42,184 nt of DNA from Candidatus Curtissbacteria bacterium RIFCSPLOWO2_12_FULL_41_16 (GCA_001776545.1 MFBZ01000008.1:1-42184), one strand, 5' to 3'; positions 18,576-27,690 are shown, numbered from the stretch's first letter. Notes: generated by a model not told the origin, from the letters alone. Numbers and translations are program-made.

Positions 18576-18819
18576 ATTTTGAGCAAAGCGAGAAACATGC
18601 TTTGCATATTTTTAACGATGGCCTTTCCTTGAGTAATCGAGGTCAAAACCCAACTGTATCGGTGAAACCCAAACGTGAAGTCGTGGGCAATACCGAGGGA
18701 AGTCGTCCCGATTTAATCGGGATTGACCCCGTAGAGACTACACGTTGGCCCCGCCAAAATTTAAATATTTAGGCGGGTGAAGATATAGTCCGTACCATTG
18801 GAAACAATGGAGCAATATG
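18576..18819 (+). ncRNA. Group I self-splicing intron in 16S rRNA
   Basis: Interrupts GCATGGCT^GTCGTCAGC; conserved R (GTAGAGACTACACG, 18731) and S (GAAGATATAGTCC, 18779); P3 GGTCAA/TTGACC, P7 GACTA/TAGTC, P8 CCCGCC/GGCGGG, P9 CCATTG-GAAA-CAATGG, IGS ACGAUGGCC, terminal G. Confidence 0.95.
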
Positions 18820-18917
18820 GTCGTCAGCTTGTACCGTGAGGCGCACCCTTAAGTGGGTTAACAAGCGCAACCCCCATCCTGTGTTAAATTTCACAGGAAA
18901 CTGCCCGCTAAAAGCGT

Positions 18918-18948
<31 letters not shown>

Positions 18949-19563
18949 CGGCCCTTATGTCCTGGGCTACACACATCCTACAATGGATGACAAACAACGG
19001 GTCAGCAACCCGGCAACGGGAAGCTAATCCCTTAAAAGCATCCTCAGTTCGGATTGAGGGCTGAAACCTGCCCTCATGAAGTTGAAATCGCTAGTAATCG
19101 CGGATCAGCAGGCCGCGGTGAATACGTTCTCAGGTCTTGTACACACCGCCCGTCAAGCCAACAAAGTCGGAGGTGCCTGAAGTATCCCTTTTGGGGTCCC
19201 AAGGCAAAATCGGCGATGGGGACTAAGTCGTAACAAGGTATCCGTTCTGGAAGGAGCGGATGGATCACCTCCTTTCTAAGGAGAATGAATCAGCGTTTAG
19301 CGTCTAGTTATCTAGCGTCTAGAAGCTGCATATTTTCTTCCCTCACGGGGAAGAAGTGACGATTGGAGAATCGTTAAATCTCTGGTTTGTCTCGTTTACC
19401 AAAATGAGATCTCTAAGGACCTTGCGCTGTGCGCAAGGATTGGGTGTCACTTTTGAGGATTTAAATCCTAATTCATCCGAATTAAATTACTCCGAATGGA
19501 TCCGAATATAATATTTTCTTCGTTCGCATTTACTTACCCTTTTTGTTAAAATTGATCTCTGCT

Positions 19564-19740
19564 ATGGCAGTTAAAGAAGCTTATATTCCTGTTGAAGAAA
19601 AGAAAGGTGATTGGAAAACTGCAGCTTTTTTTTGGGTAGGAGCAATCGTGGCAGTTGCCTCAGGATCGCCGGTGGCTGCGACTGCAGGAGTTGTGCTGAT
19701 GGGAATTGGAGCTTATAGCTGGTTTAAAAACAGAAAATAG
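19564..19740 (+). CDS. Small membrane protein, hypothetical
   Basis: MAVKEAYIPVEEKKGDWKTAAFFWVGAIVAVASGSPVAATAGVVLMGIGAYSWFKNRK. Confidence 0.5.
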   Translation: MAVKEAYIPVEEKKGDWKTAAFFWVGAIVAVASGSPVAATAGVVLMGIGAYSWFKNRK

Positions 19741-19990
19741 ATGGAAAGAAGGGATGTATTTAACAATATCGGCCATACTGCCAGAAGGTTGAATGGCGGG
19801 ATAGTAGAAAAAGCTCCTAAGATTTTGCGACTAGGCGGAGCAGGTTTTGGACTGGGAGCTTTGGCGATTGACCAGAATTGGGTGGTAGCCGGTTTAAGTT
19901 AGGAGTTTCAGCAGGATCGGCATTGGTTTTGGAGATTCGCAGAAGAGCGAATAAAAAAAGAATAGAAAAGCAGAAAGAAATTAATAGCAT

Positions 19991-20062
19991 GGCCCGGTAG
20001 CCAAGTGGTAAGGCAAGGATCTGCAAAATCCTTATACGTCGGTTCGATTCCGATCCGGGCCT
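19991..20062 (+). tRNA. tRNA-Cys (GCA)
   Basis: GGCCCGG/CCGGGCC acceptor, anticodon GCA, U73 discriminator, GGTTCGATTCC T-arm; no encoded CCA. Confidence 0.95.
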
Positions 20063-20220
20063 CATTCTCCTCCTATTGGTGGCGGTAATTGTTCGGGGGG
20101 AGTGGTGGTACGATAGACGTAGACGTAGAACATGAATATGGCGGTTATAAGAATGATAAGTGAGAGAAAAACTGCCAATTTATGCTTGCCTTTTGGTATG
20201 TATTTAGATAGGTTTGTCAT
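20062..20220 (-). CDS. 52-aa single-TM protein (below the ORF-track cutoff)
   Basis: MTNLSKYIPKGKHKLAVFLSLIILITAIFMFYVYVYRTTTPPEQLPPPIGGE; abuts the 3' end of tRNA-Cys. Confidence 0.5.
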   Translation of the reverse strand: MTNLSKYIPKGKHKLAVFLSLIILITAIFMFYVYVYRTTTPPEQLPPPIGGE

Positions 20221-20244
20221 AGCTAGCTGATATTAGAATTATAC

Positions 20245-20790
20245 CTATTTATAAAAATTACTGACTTCTTTGCAGCCCACACCATCATTTAGTGTTTCAT
20301 CATCAGAGCAGCGAAAAACAGGACTAGCCGGATCGCTTGGTGATTCCAGGCGTGCTCCTATCCAAAAACGACAAACCGTATTTTCATCTTTGCAAGGATT
20401 TTGATTGGCACCCTTTGGTTCATATCGATAATAATAGGTAGAGTCATTTTTAGGATCAACTGGTAGTACTTTAAGTAATTGCTGGCCTACTAAAGCTTGA
20501 TAAAAAGGGCTTACAACGTCCCACTCTCCGGTGGGTGAACTTGGTGGACAATTTCCGTTTTCTTTTGTGCCAATTGATGAATCACAGCCGTTTTCTTGCG
20601 GATATTGACCAAAGGTGGTGTAGTTAGCTTGGAGGGCGTTGGCAATTTCTCCAATATTGGTTTTCCTTTGAGCGTCTCTTGCTTGAGCAAGACGTTTTGT
20701 GGGATTGGCGGCAACCACAACTGAGGATGAAAGAATGCCAAGCAAGGCTACAACTATTAGAAGTTCAATTAGCGAGAAGCCACTTCTCAT
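20245..20790 (-). CDS. Type IV prepilin / pseudopilin-like protein
   Basis: MRSGFSLIELLIVVALLGILSSSVVVAANP. Confidence 0.88.
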   Translation of the reverse strand: MRSGFSLIELLIVVALLGILSSSVVVAANPTKRLAQARDAQRKTNIGEIANALQANYTTFGQYPQENGCDSSIGTKENGNCPPSSPTGEWDVVSPFYQALVGQQLLKVLPVDPKNDSTYYYRYEPKGANQNPCKDENTVCRFWIGARLESPSDPASPVFRCSDDETLNDGVGCKEVSNFYK

Positions 20791-20914
20791 TTTCCTTTAT
20801 ATTTTAATTATAAGGCTTGGGGAACATTTATTGGGAGTTAGGCTTTATTTTGGCTTATAAATTTGCTAAGATTTAATTTTGTCGGCCCGTGAGAGCAAAA
20901 TTATTTTCGAAACT

Positions 20915-20986
20915 GGGTCCGTGGCTCAGTGGTAGAGCGTGACACTGATAATGTCAAGGTCGGAGGTTCGATCCCTCCCGGACCCA
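20915..20986 (+). tRNA. tRNA-Ile (GAT)
   Basis: GGGTCCG/CGGACCC acceptor, anticodon GAT, GAGGTTCGATCCCTC T-arm. Confidence 0.95.
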
Positions 20987-21128
20987 CACATTCCGAAAAT
21001 AATTTATGCTGTGGTTCTCGTCCTTCGGTAAACTCAGGACTGCGGGCCTAAATGTAAAGGTCGAAGGCTATAGTCCTGAGATTTTATCGAAGGGTTCGAT
21101 CCTTTCTGCGCCCACTATTTTTTCTACT

Positions 21129-21428
21129 CTAACTTTGATACCTACTTTTTTTTCTGAAGTAATCCCAGAAAATTAATGCAAATACTGCAACCATAAGGCC
21201 TATTGCCCCCCAAAAAATAATTTTAATTGGGATGACTGTTTCTTTTTTTGAAATTTCTCGAACAACTGTTGTTTTCTCGTCACCGCCTTCTTGCGAAGGA
21301 AGCGGAGGGGGTGGTTTGGTTAATTGATAAAAATAATATGCTATTACCAGTGAGGATGCGATGATAGCGAAAACCGAGGTCATTACTAATATTGTTTTTC
21401 TCGTCTGGATTATTTCTCTTAATGCCAT
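21129..21428 (-). CDS. Two-TM hypothetical membrane protein
   Basis: TM segments MTSVFAIIASSLVIAYYF and IKIIFWGAIGLMVAVFALIFW. Confidence 0.5.
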   Translation of the reverse strand: MALREIIQTRKTILVMTSVFAIIASSLVIAYYFYQLTKPPPPLPSQEGGDEKTTVVREISKKETVIPIKIIFWGAIGLMVAVFALIFWDYFRKKSRYQS

Positions 21429-21677
21429 AATTTTTTCTTAGTTTATTTCAGTATAATTCTTCAAAAAATAATAAACCACTCACGTTCTTTCGGCCGTGGT
21501 ATTTTCTTCTCGGCCTGAGCTCGGGACCAGGGCTTTCTCGCTTCGCGGATTCTGTCCTTTGAAGAATTTAGATCCTTCGCCCTGAGTATTCATCGAAGGG
21601 CTCACGATGACAGGAGTGAAGGACTCAGAATGACAGTTTTGAAACAGGTTCCAGTTAACAATCGGCATAGAAAATGA

Positions 21678-22454
21678 TTAGTGCTTTGATCTTGCTGATT
21701 CCAGCAAAGAGGTTGGGAAAAGAGCCTCAAGTGCTTGCTGGGCGATGAAAGCCGGGAAAAATCCTCCCATGGTCCCATCCTTCTGAAATTCAAAGTTACG
21801 GTAATTTTCCATGGTAAAATCTCCACTCGTTAAATGGAGCCGAACTTGTTGGAGGCTTGCTGTTTCAAGCGAAAATTCTTTTAGTTGGTCAACCTGCCCT
21901 AAGCGTTTTTCAAACTCCTCGATTCTTTTACTAGCGTTTGCGGAGGAAAAGCCATTTTTGGCGGCAATTTTGACGATGCGACCTTTGTTGTCAAGGCTGA
22001 TTTGGGCGTCTCCCATTGTGAATGATCGGCAAAGCCACTCGTTTTTGACATGCCTGCAAATAAGTTCAACCCCGTCTTCGTTTTTGGCGCCTTCCAGAAA
22101 AGATATTTTGGTGTTTTTCCTCCCAATAAGCTTGATAGTTGCTTTTTGTCTTTTGAATTGTTCCGGAAGTTTTTCACTTGTTGCTAGTTTCTTGGTCCAA
22201 GAATGGAGGGTTTTCTCGTAAGCTCCAAGGAAAGAGCGTAGGCTAAAATAAGCATTAATTTGCTCCTTGGTACCCCGAACCACCTTTTTGCTTTGTGGAT
22301 CTCGGTTGTCTGGAAGAGAGTCAAGATTTAGGTCGGCAAATTGTCCATTCCAATCAACGCGTTTTCTCCATATGCGACCAAAAAGGTTTTCAAGATTCAT
22401 GACTAGTTTTGGGGAGTTTTTGGGTATGATATACCAATTTTCGTTCTGGTTCAA
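21678..22454 (-). CDS. Hypothetical protein
   Basis: 258-aa ORF, no recognised domain. Confidence 0.55.
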   Translation of the reverse strand: MNQNENWYIIPKNSPKLVMNLENLFGRIWRKRVDWNGQFADLNLDSLPDNRDPQSKKVVRGTKEQINAYFSLRSFLGAYEKTLHSWTKKLATSEKLPEQFKRQKATIKLIGRKNTKISFLEGAKNEDGVELICRHVKNEWLCRSFTMGDAQISLDNKGRIVKIAAKNGFSSANASKRIEEFEKRLGQVDQLKEFSLETASLQQVRLHLTSGDFTMENYRNFEFQKDGTMGGFFPAFIAQQALEALFPTSLLESARSKH

Positions 22455-22564
22455 CTATTTGTGGAACCTATAGCTGACAAGATTTAACTACTCTAATCAG
22501 GAAGAATTAACGAACCCGTATCGTTATTATTTTAATTTTCCCTCAAATGTGTTCAAATTAAATT

Positions 22565-22945
22565 GTGAAGGTAATTTTAATTTTTGTTCTGGGCGCGGCT
22601 ATTTTCATTTTTATTTTCAAGTTTTATTTTGTCAAGACTTCGGGGGTGCTTAAGCCGATTTTGCCGACAGTCTTTTTTGAACCTGCAGAAGATTCCGGAG
22701 TCATCGCTGTCGATTTTAGTGCTTGCGCTCCGGCCAAGGGGATCGTAGAAGGGGAGTTTGGAGCAATTAAAATTGAAATGTGGAGCTATGACGTTGCCAC
22801 TTGCCTTATGGATTACACAAGTCCCGAAGGAAAAAATTTTTCGACACGATGCTTGGTTCCGAGAAGTCTGGACAAAAAAACTTTTAATAAGGCTTTCAAG
22901 GGAGTGGATTTTTCGGAGATTGTCTTTTACTGTAAGGTAATATAA
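22565..22945 (+). CDS. Hypothetical N-terminally anchored or secreted protein
   Basis: N-terminal hydrophobic segment VILIFVLGAAIFIFIFKFYF. Confidence 0.5.
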   Translation: MKVILIFVLGAAIFIFIFKFYFVKTSGVLKPILPTVFFEPAEDSGVIAVDFSACAPAKGIVEGEFGAIKIEMWSYDVATCLMDYTSPEGKNFSTRCLVPRSLDKKTFNKAFKGVDFSEIVFYCKVI

Positions 22946-22964
22946 GAGAGCTATTTTTATTTTG

Positions 22965-23093
22965 GCGATTTCGTCTTCGATTCAAAAGGCGGTTCTTTTG
23001 GAGATTTTCAAGGCCAGCAAGTTTTTGAAGGATTTGGGTAAAGTTGTGCCTAAGAATTTGCAAAAAGAAATTTGGGGTGCGGTTTCTGGTTAA
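22965..23093 (+). pseudogene. Possible DUF2283-like C-terminal fragment
   Basis: Start-less frame LLEIFKASKFLKDLGKVVPKNLQKEIWGAVSG*, compare IGIEIFKASKILGEKLIKKD in the ORF at 27965. Confidence 0.4.
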
Positions 23094-25567
23094 GTAAATA
23101 ACTTTAGCAGATTTTCTGTCTCAATTTTATCCCCATTTTTAATACTTCCATCAATAATCATCCTGGCGATTTCGTCCTCGATTTTATCGGCGATAAGTCT
23201 TCGAATCGTTCTTGCTCCGAAAGCCGGATCAAATCCGGCCTCGGCAACCTTTTTGGCCAGATCCGGTGAGATAACAAGAGTGATGTTTTTGGTTTCCTTA
23301 ATCTTTTTGGCCAGATTTTTAAGCATCAAAGCTGCGACTTGAACTACCTCTTCAGGTGTTAGCGGGTGGTAAACGATAACTCCGTCGAAGCGGTTGATAA
23401 GCTCAGGGGTAAAAAGACCTTTGTCAAGAATATACTCGGTCAAATTTTTAGGTAATGAATCTCCGATCTTTTCCACCTCCGAGGAGTCAAAGCCCACCTC
23501 GGAGGTGATCTTATCGGGAACTTGCGGAGTTGATGAGATTTGAACTCCGGGAGTTACCTTAAGTTGTTCTCTTATAAATTCTCCGCCGGCGTTGGAGGTG
23601 GCAATGATAATAATGTTGTCAAAGCTGGCTTTATGACCCGTGGCGTCGGTTAAAAAGCCTTCGTCCAGAATTTGCAGGAAAAGATTATGAACAGCCGTGT
23701 TTGCCTTTTCAAATTCATCAACCAGTAGTAGGCCGTAAGGGTGTTGACGGATAAGGGATGTTAAAATACCCTGGTTTTTATTTTGGGCATCACCGATTAA
23801 TCTGTTAATACTGTCTTGGCCTTGATACTCGGACATATCAAGGCGAATCATATTTTCTTCGGAACCAAAATATAATTGTGCCAGCGCTTTGGCAGTTTCG
23901 GTTTTGCCAACTCCGGTTGGTCCCAATAAGAGAAAGGAGCCGATCGGTTTTTTACCGGTTTCAATACCGGCTCTGGCACGACGCAGGCTTTTGGCGATTT
24001 CCTCAATTGCCTCATTCTGGCCGATAATCCGTTTGTGTAAAACCCCCTCTAAATTTTTAAGAATCGATGCCTCACCTTGGGTGATTTTGCCTACCGGAGT
24101 TTTGGTTTTTTGCCCCAAAACCGCGTCAACCAGGTTTTCGTCAATGAAACGCAGACCGCGACTCTTAGCTTCGGCGAGGCAATCCTCTAAAAGAAGGATA
24201 GACTTTTCGGGCTGCTTTCTTTCGGGTAAGAGCCTATTTGATTTTTCAACAATTTCCAAAATAGCGGTAAATCTTGTGGCAATTTTTTCTTTCTGTAAAA
24301 AATCAAGGGCAATGTCTGTCAAAATAGAAACAGTTTGGTCTTCTGTCGGTTCTTCAATGTCGATCTTTTCGAACAGTTTCAGAAAATTGACATTTGGTCT
24401 TATAAACTCGTTAAAGTCGTCGATGGTGGTGATGCCAATTATCGGTAAGGAGTTGTTTTTTAAGACGGTGGTAAGGACCTGGGAAAGATCAAGGCGGGAT
24501 TCTCGCGGGCTTGCGATTCTGTCAATTTGATCAATTGCCAAAATTATATTGCCGGCGTTTTTGGCTTCTACCAAAACCTGTTGAAAATTATTTTCGATTT
24601 CAACATAGGTTTTGGCAGAACCTGCTAGCGCGATGGTATCAAGAAGCATTAGTCTTTTGCCTTTGATGGAAGGTAAGAAAGATTGGGCGATGGCGACCGC
24701 TAAGTTTTCTAAAGTGGCATGCCGGCCGACTCCGGGTTCGCCAACCAAAAGAAGGTTATTGTTTTGAGGACGATTAAGAACTTTTTCAATTTGAGCGAGA
24801 ATTTCTTGGCTGGTTGTGCCGCGGAAATTGGCAGATTTAGTAAGTTCAGTGCTGAATTTTTCAAGGGTGTTGGTATAGCCAAAGGAAAGCAGGCGGCCAA
24901 TCGGTTGGGGTTTTGCTTCGGGTGTTTGTTGTTGGCGGGCCAAGGATTCGACAAGAAGCTTAAATTGGGGAATCTTGACACTTTTTTGCTCAAGGTAAAT
25001 TTCCAGCTTGGGCCATTCTTTGGCCAAAGTGATTATGACATCCGGAATTGTTTGATTTTTGCTAATTTCAAGAGCTGCCGGCTGGATACCGCCAAAAGTT
25101 GAGGCGAATTGGTTATCGAAAAATTGATAAAGCTTATGGAATAGAGGGCTTGCGGTTAGTTTGTTTACAAATCTCTTGGGGTTTTGAATGTCGCGCTCGG
25201 TGACGAGATTTTGTCTTAAGTTCAGATATTTGGGGAGGGAGAGGAGAGGAAGCAAACTATAAAGAATGACTATCAAAAGATCAAAAATGGCGGCAATAAT
25301 GGCGGCTGTTACGCCTGCGATTATCAACACAGCCCGTACCGTGGCGCCAATGGCTATGGAGATAAGGTTGAAAGAGAGGCGGTCTAATATTGAAGTTTTG
25401 TCTCTTTGCACAAGGCGCCTATAGGGGGTAAAAAGACTTCTTGAAAGCGTAAGAATATTGAAGTAGCCAAAAGTTGTTGCAAGGTTTTGCAGGCGGCTTT
25501 TGACAAATTGGGGTAAGGCTTGGCGCCAGTGCCAAGCGAGAAAATTAGCAGGCAGGTTATTCTCCAT
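23090..25567 (-). CDS. ClpC/ClpB-like double AAA+ ATPase with N-terminal TM segments
   Basis: GPTGVGKTETAKALAQLYFG, LLLVDEFEKA, C-terminal FDPAFGARTIRRLI; start probably MENNLPANFLAWHW rather than 25828. Confidence 0.85.
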   Translation of the reverse strand: MENNLPANFLAWHWRQALPQFVKSRLQNLATTFGYFNILTLSRSLFTPYRRLVQRDKTSILDRLSFNLISIAIGATVRAVLIIAGVTAAIIAAIFDLLIVILYSLLPLLSLPKYLNLRQNLVTERDIQNPKRFVNKLTASPLFHKLYQFFDNQFASTFGGIQPAALEISKNQTIPDVIITLAKEWPKLEIYLEQKSVKIPQFKLLVESLARQQQTPEAKPQPIGRLLSFGYTNTLEKFSTELTKSANFRGTTSQEILAQIEKVLNRPQNNNLLLVGEPGVGRHATLENLAVAIAQSFLPSIKGKRLMLLDTIALAGSAKTYVEIENNFQQVLVEAKNAGNIILAIDQIDRIASPRESRLDLSQVLTTVLKNNSLPIIGITTIDDFNEFIRPNVNFLKLFEKIDIEEPTEDQTVSILTDIALDFLQKEKIATRFTAILEIVEKSNRLLPERKQPEKSILLLEDCLAEAKSRGLRFIDENLVDAVLGQKTKTPVGKITQGEASILKNLEGVLHKRIIGQNEAIEEIAKSLRRARAGIETGKKPIGSFLLLGPTGVGKTETAKALAQLYFGSEENMIRLDMSEYQGQDSINRLIGDAQNKNQGILTSLIRQHPYGLLLVDEFEKANTAVHNLFLQILDEGFLTDATGHKASFDNIIIIATSNAGGEFIREQLKVTPGVQISSTPQVPDKITSEVGFDSSEVEKIGDSLPKNLTEYILDKGLFTPELINRFDGVIVYHPLTPEEVVQVAALMLKNLAKKIKETKNITLVISPDLAKKVAEAGFDPAFGARTIRRLIADKIEDEIARMIIDGSIKNGDKIETENLLKLFT

Positions 25568-25795
25568 TATTTTAAATTTAACAGATGGGGACGGCCGGGG
25601 CAATTTTGGGTTGAAATTGTTTGCCCGGATGCAGTTTACTGGAATTATGAAGTATAAGAGCGGATGGGCAGCCTTGCCGTTAATTCTGGTATTGTTAGCG
25701 TTTGTCATGGGATTAATTAGTGCCATCATCTGGCTGATTTCGCCAAAAACCAGGAAGATAAGGAATTCGCCAAACAAATAGGGCTGGAGCCCCAA

Positions 25796-26200
25796 ATGTA
25801 TGAGGCTTCGCCGCAGCCTTCTTCGCAAGCAAAGACGCCGGTATGTTTCGACGAGAACGTTTTTTGGAAATGGTCGACCGGTGATAGAGAAGGCCAGGCC
25901 CAGGTTTATTTTGGGCCTACCAATAAATCGACCGTGGGAACTCTTTTGGACGAAGCCGGTAAAAATGGTGTGTACACTTTTGATGTTGAAGAAAACTCGA
26001 AAGTAAGTATCGGGGTCATTGGCAGTAAGGCTGTGGCATACGGCAGTGGATCGGTTGGTTGCGACACAATTACTATCAGTATAAAAGGAGCGTGTAGTAA
26101 GTCTTGTGATCTTGACGGTGACCCCGAAGAATATCTTAAAACAATCAGGATCGAGCCGGCCTCGCTTGGACTTTCCGGGGGGATAACAATAAAGCAGTAG
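25796..26200 (+). CDS. Hypothetical extracytoplasmic protein, possibly frame-split from the upstream TM ORF (25647-25781)
   Basis: ORF 134 aa; upstream frame encodes MKYKSGWAALPLILVLLAFVMGLISAIIWLIS. Confidence 0.4.
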   Translation: MYEASPQPSSQAKTPVCFDENVFWKWSTGDREGQAQVYFGPTNKSTVGTLLDEAGKNGVYTFDVEENSKVSIGVIGSKAVAYGSGSVGCDTITISIKGACSKSCDLDGDPEEYLKTIRIEPASLGLSGGITIKQ

Positions 26201-26249
26201 TCATCTGATTTCTTCTTAATCTGACTTCTTTTGCCTTTTGATGTAAAAT

Positions 26250-27683
26250 TTGCAAGGCATGGAGTTTGGCGATTATTACCAGGTTCGTGATTGGTTAGAG
26301 GGCTTTATTCCCTTTACATGGACAAAGGCAGAATTGGGTTTGGAGAGGCCAAAATATCTTCTAAAACTTTTGGGAAATCCTCAAAATAAGTTTAAGTCGA
26401 TTCATGTGGCGGGGACAAGCGGTAAGGGGAGTACGGCATTCTACACGGCAAGATTACTTGCCGAAAATTTCAAATTTCAAATTGCGAAGTTTTCCTCCGG
26501 AAAAGCAAATTTCAAATTGAAGAAGATTGGACTTCATATTTCACCACACCTTACTTACTTAGGCGAGCGGATGCAAATAAATGGAAGACCTATTCCGACT
26601 AACCGCCTTATAAGACTAATTAGTCAAATCCGACCTATCGTTGAATCAATGAAAAACTCGAGCGTAGGTTTCCCCAGTTATTTTGAGATTTTGGTGGCTT
26701 CCAGTTTTTTATATTTCGCGCAAGAAAAAGTAGATTTTGCAGTCGTTGAGGTTGGACTAGGAGGGAGGCTTGATGCGACAAACGTCCTTTTGCCGGAGAT
26801 TAACGTGATTACTAATATTGGTCTTGACCATACGGAAATTCTTGGGAAAACAATCGAAAAGATTGCATACGAGAAGGCGGGGATTATTAAAGAGGGTGTG
26901 CCAACTGTAACGGGTGTTGGCGGTAAAGCCCTCGAAGTGATAAAAAAAGTGGCCCGCGCAAAAAAAGCTATTTTGATCAAAATTGATACTCAGACGCCAG
27001 AAAAATCCCTAAAATCTGATTTTTTTAGTTCTTTTGCTAAACCTATTGATATAGTCAGATCTATACCTCAAAATTTTGTACTTTCCAACGCTTTTTTGGC
27101 AATTGCTGCGGTTGGCGCATTGGGAATTTCGTTAAACCCTAAAGTCATTGAAGAAGCATTTAAAGCAGGTTTCCCCGGAAGATTTGAGGAGATTGTGCCT
27201 GGGGTAATTTTAGACGGAGCGCATAACCTCGATAAAATTAGAACTCTGATTAATTTTATCGAGGAGTTAAAAGTTAAAAGTGAAAAATTTAAAGTTGATG
27301 GAATTATTTTGGTAGTGGCTTTTAAGAGAGGGAGGGATTGGCGCAAAATGGTCGATCTTTTAATTAAGAACTTGTCAGTGGCGAAAGTAATTGCCACCAA
27401 GTTTTGGTCAGTGACGGATACTGGAAAGTTTGCGGCGGTTGAGCCGGGGGAGATTGCAAGGTATCTGAGGTACAAAGGGATCCGCTTCGCGCGCGAAGCG
27501 GGGCGAGCAAAGGGACAAAGGATTAAAGTAGATAAAGTGGAGAACTCTCAGGAGGCGGTGTTTGAGGCTATCAATTCCGCAGGTGCAAGCGTAAGTCACC
27601 CCGGGGGTGTAATCGTAGTTGTGACTGGATCTTTATATTTGGTTGGGGAGGTAAGGACGATGTGGAAGCTGCCGGAGTTTTAG
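26250..27683 (+). CDS. folC: Folylpolyglutamate/dihydrofolate synthase family (Mur ligase fold)
   Basis: HVAGTSGKGSTAFYTARLL, GLHISPHLTYLGERMQING, VVEVGLGGRLDATNV, GLDHTEILG, DGAHNLDKI. Confidence 0.92.
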   Translation: MQGMEFGDYYQVRDWLEGFIPFTWTKAELGLERPKYLLKLLGNPQNKFKSIHVAGTSGKGSTAFYTARLLAENFKFQIAKFSSGKANFKLKKIGLHISPHLTYLGERMQINGRPIPTNRLIRLISQIRPIVESMKNSSVGFPSYFEILVASSFLYFAQEKVDFAVVEVGLGGRLDATNVLLPEINVITNIGLDHTEILGKTIEKIAYEKAGIIKEGVPTVTGVGGKALEVIKKVARAKKAILIKIDTQTPEKSLKSDFFSSFAKPIDIVRSIPQNFVLSNAFLAIAAVGALGISLNPKVIEEAFKAGFPGRFEEIVPGVILDGAHNLDKIRTLINFIEELKVKSEKFKVDGIILVVAFKRGRDWRKMVDLLIKNLSVAKVIATKFWSVTDTGKFAAVEPGEIARYLRYKGIRFAREAGRAKGQRIKVDKVENSQEAVFEAINSAGASVSHPGGVIVVVTGSLYLVGEVRTMWKLPEF

Positions 27684-27690
27684 AACAATA

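Noticed and set aside
18563-18772. 69-aa ORF over the 16S intron as a homing endonuclease
   Set aside because: No LAGLIDADG, HNH or GIY-YIG-like motif; it overlaps the exon and the structural core, so it is an incidental frame.
21016-21117. A tRNA gene after tRNA-Ile (GGTTCGATCCTTTCTGCGCCCA)
   Set aside because: T-arm-like and acceptor-like 3' end only; no matching GGGCGCA 5' strand or D-arm, and the segment is occupied by an inverted repeat (CTCAGGACT 21033 / AGTCCTGAG 21072). At most a tRNA relic.
21480-21640. A gene or terminator in the 21.5 kb spacer
   Set aside because: The sequence is made of CCTTCG...CGAAGG / CTCAGAATGACAG-type repeats with no consistent coding signal; treated as the dispersed repeat background.
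27266-27300. AAAGTTAAAAGTGAAAAATTTAAAGTT in folC as a defined mobile element
   Set aside because: Low-complexity A-rich stretch without clear arms; listed only as part of the general insert pattern.
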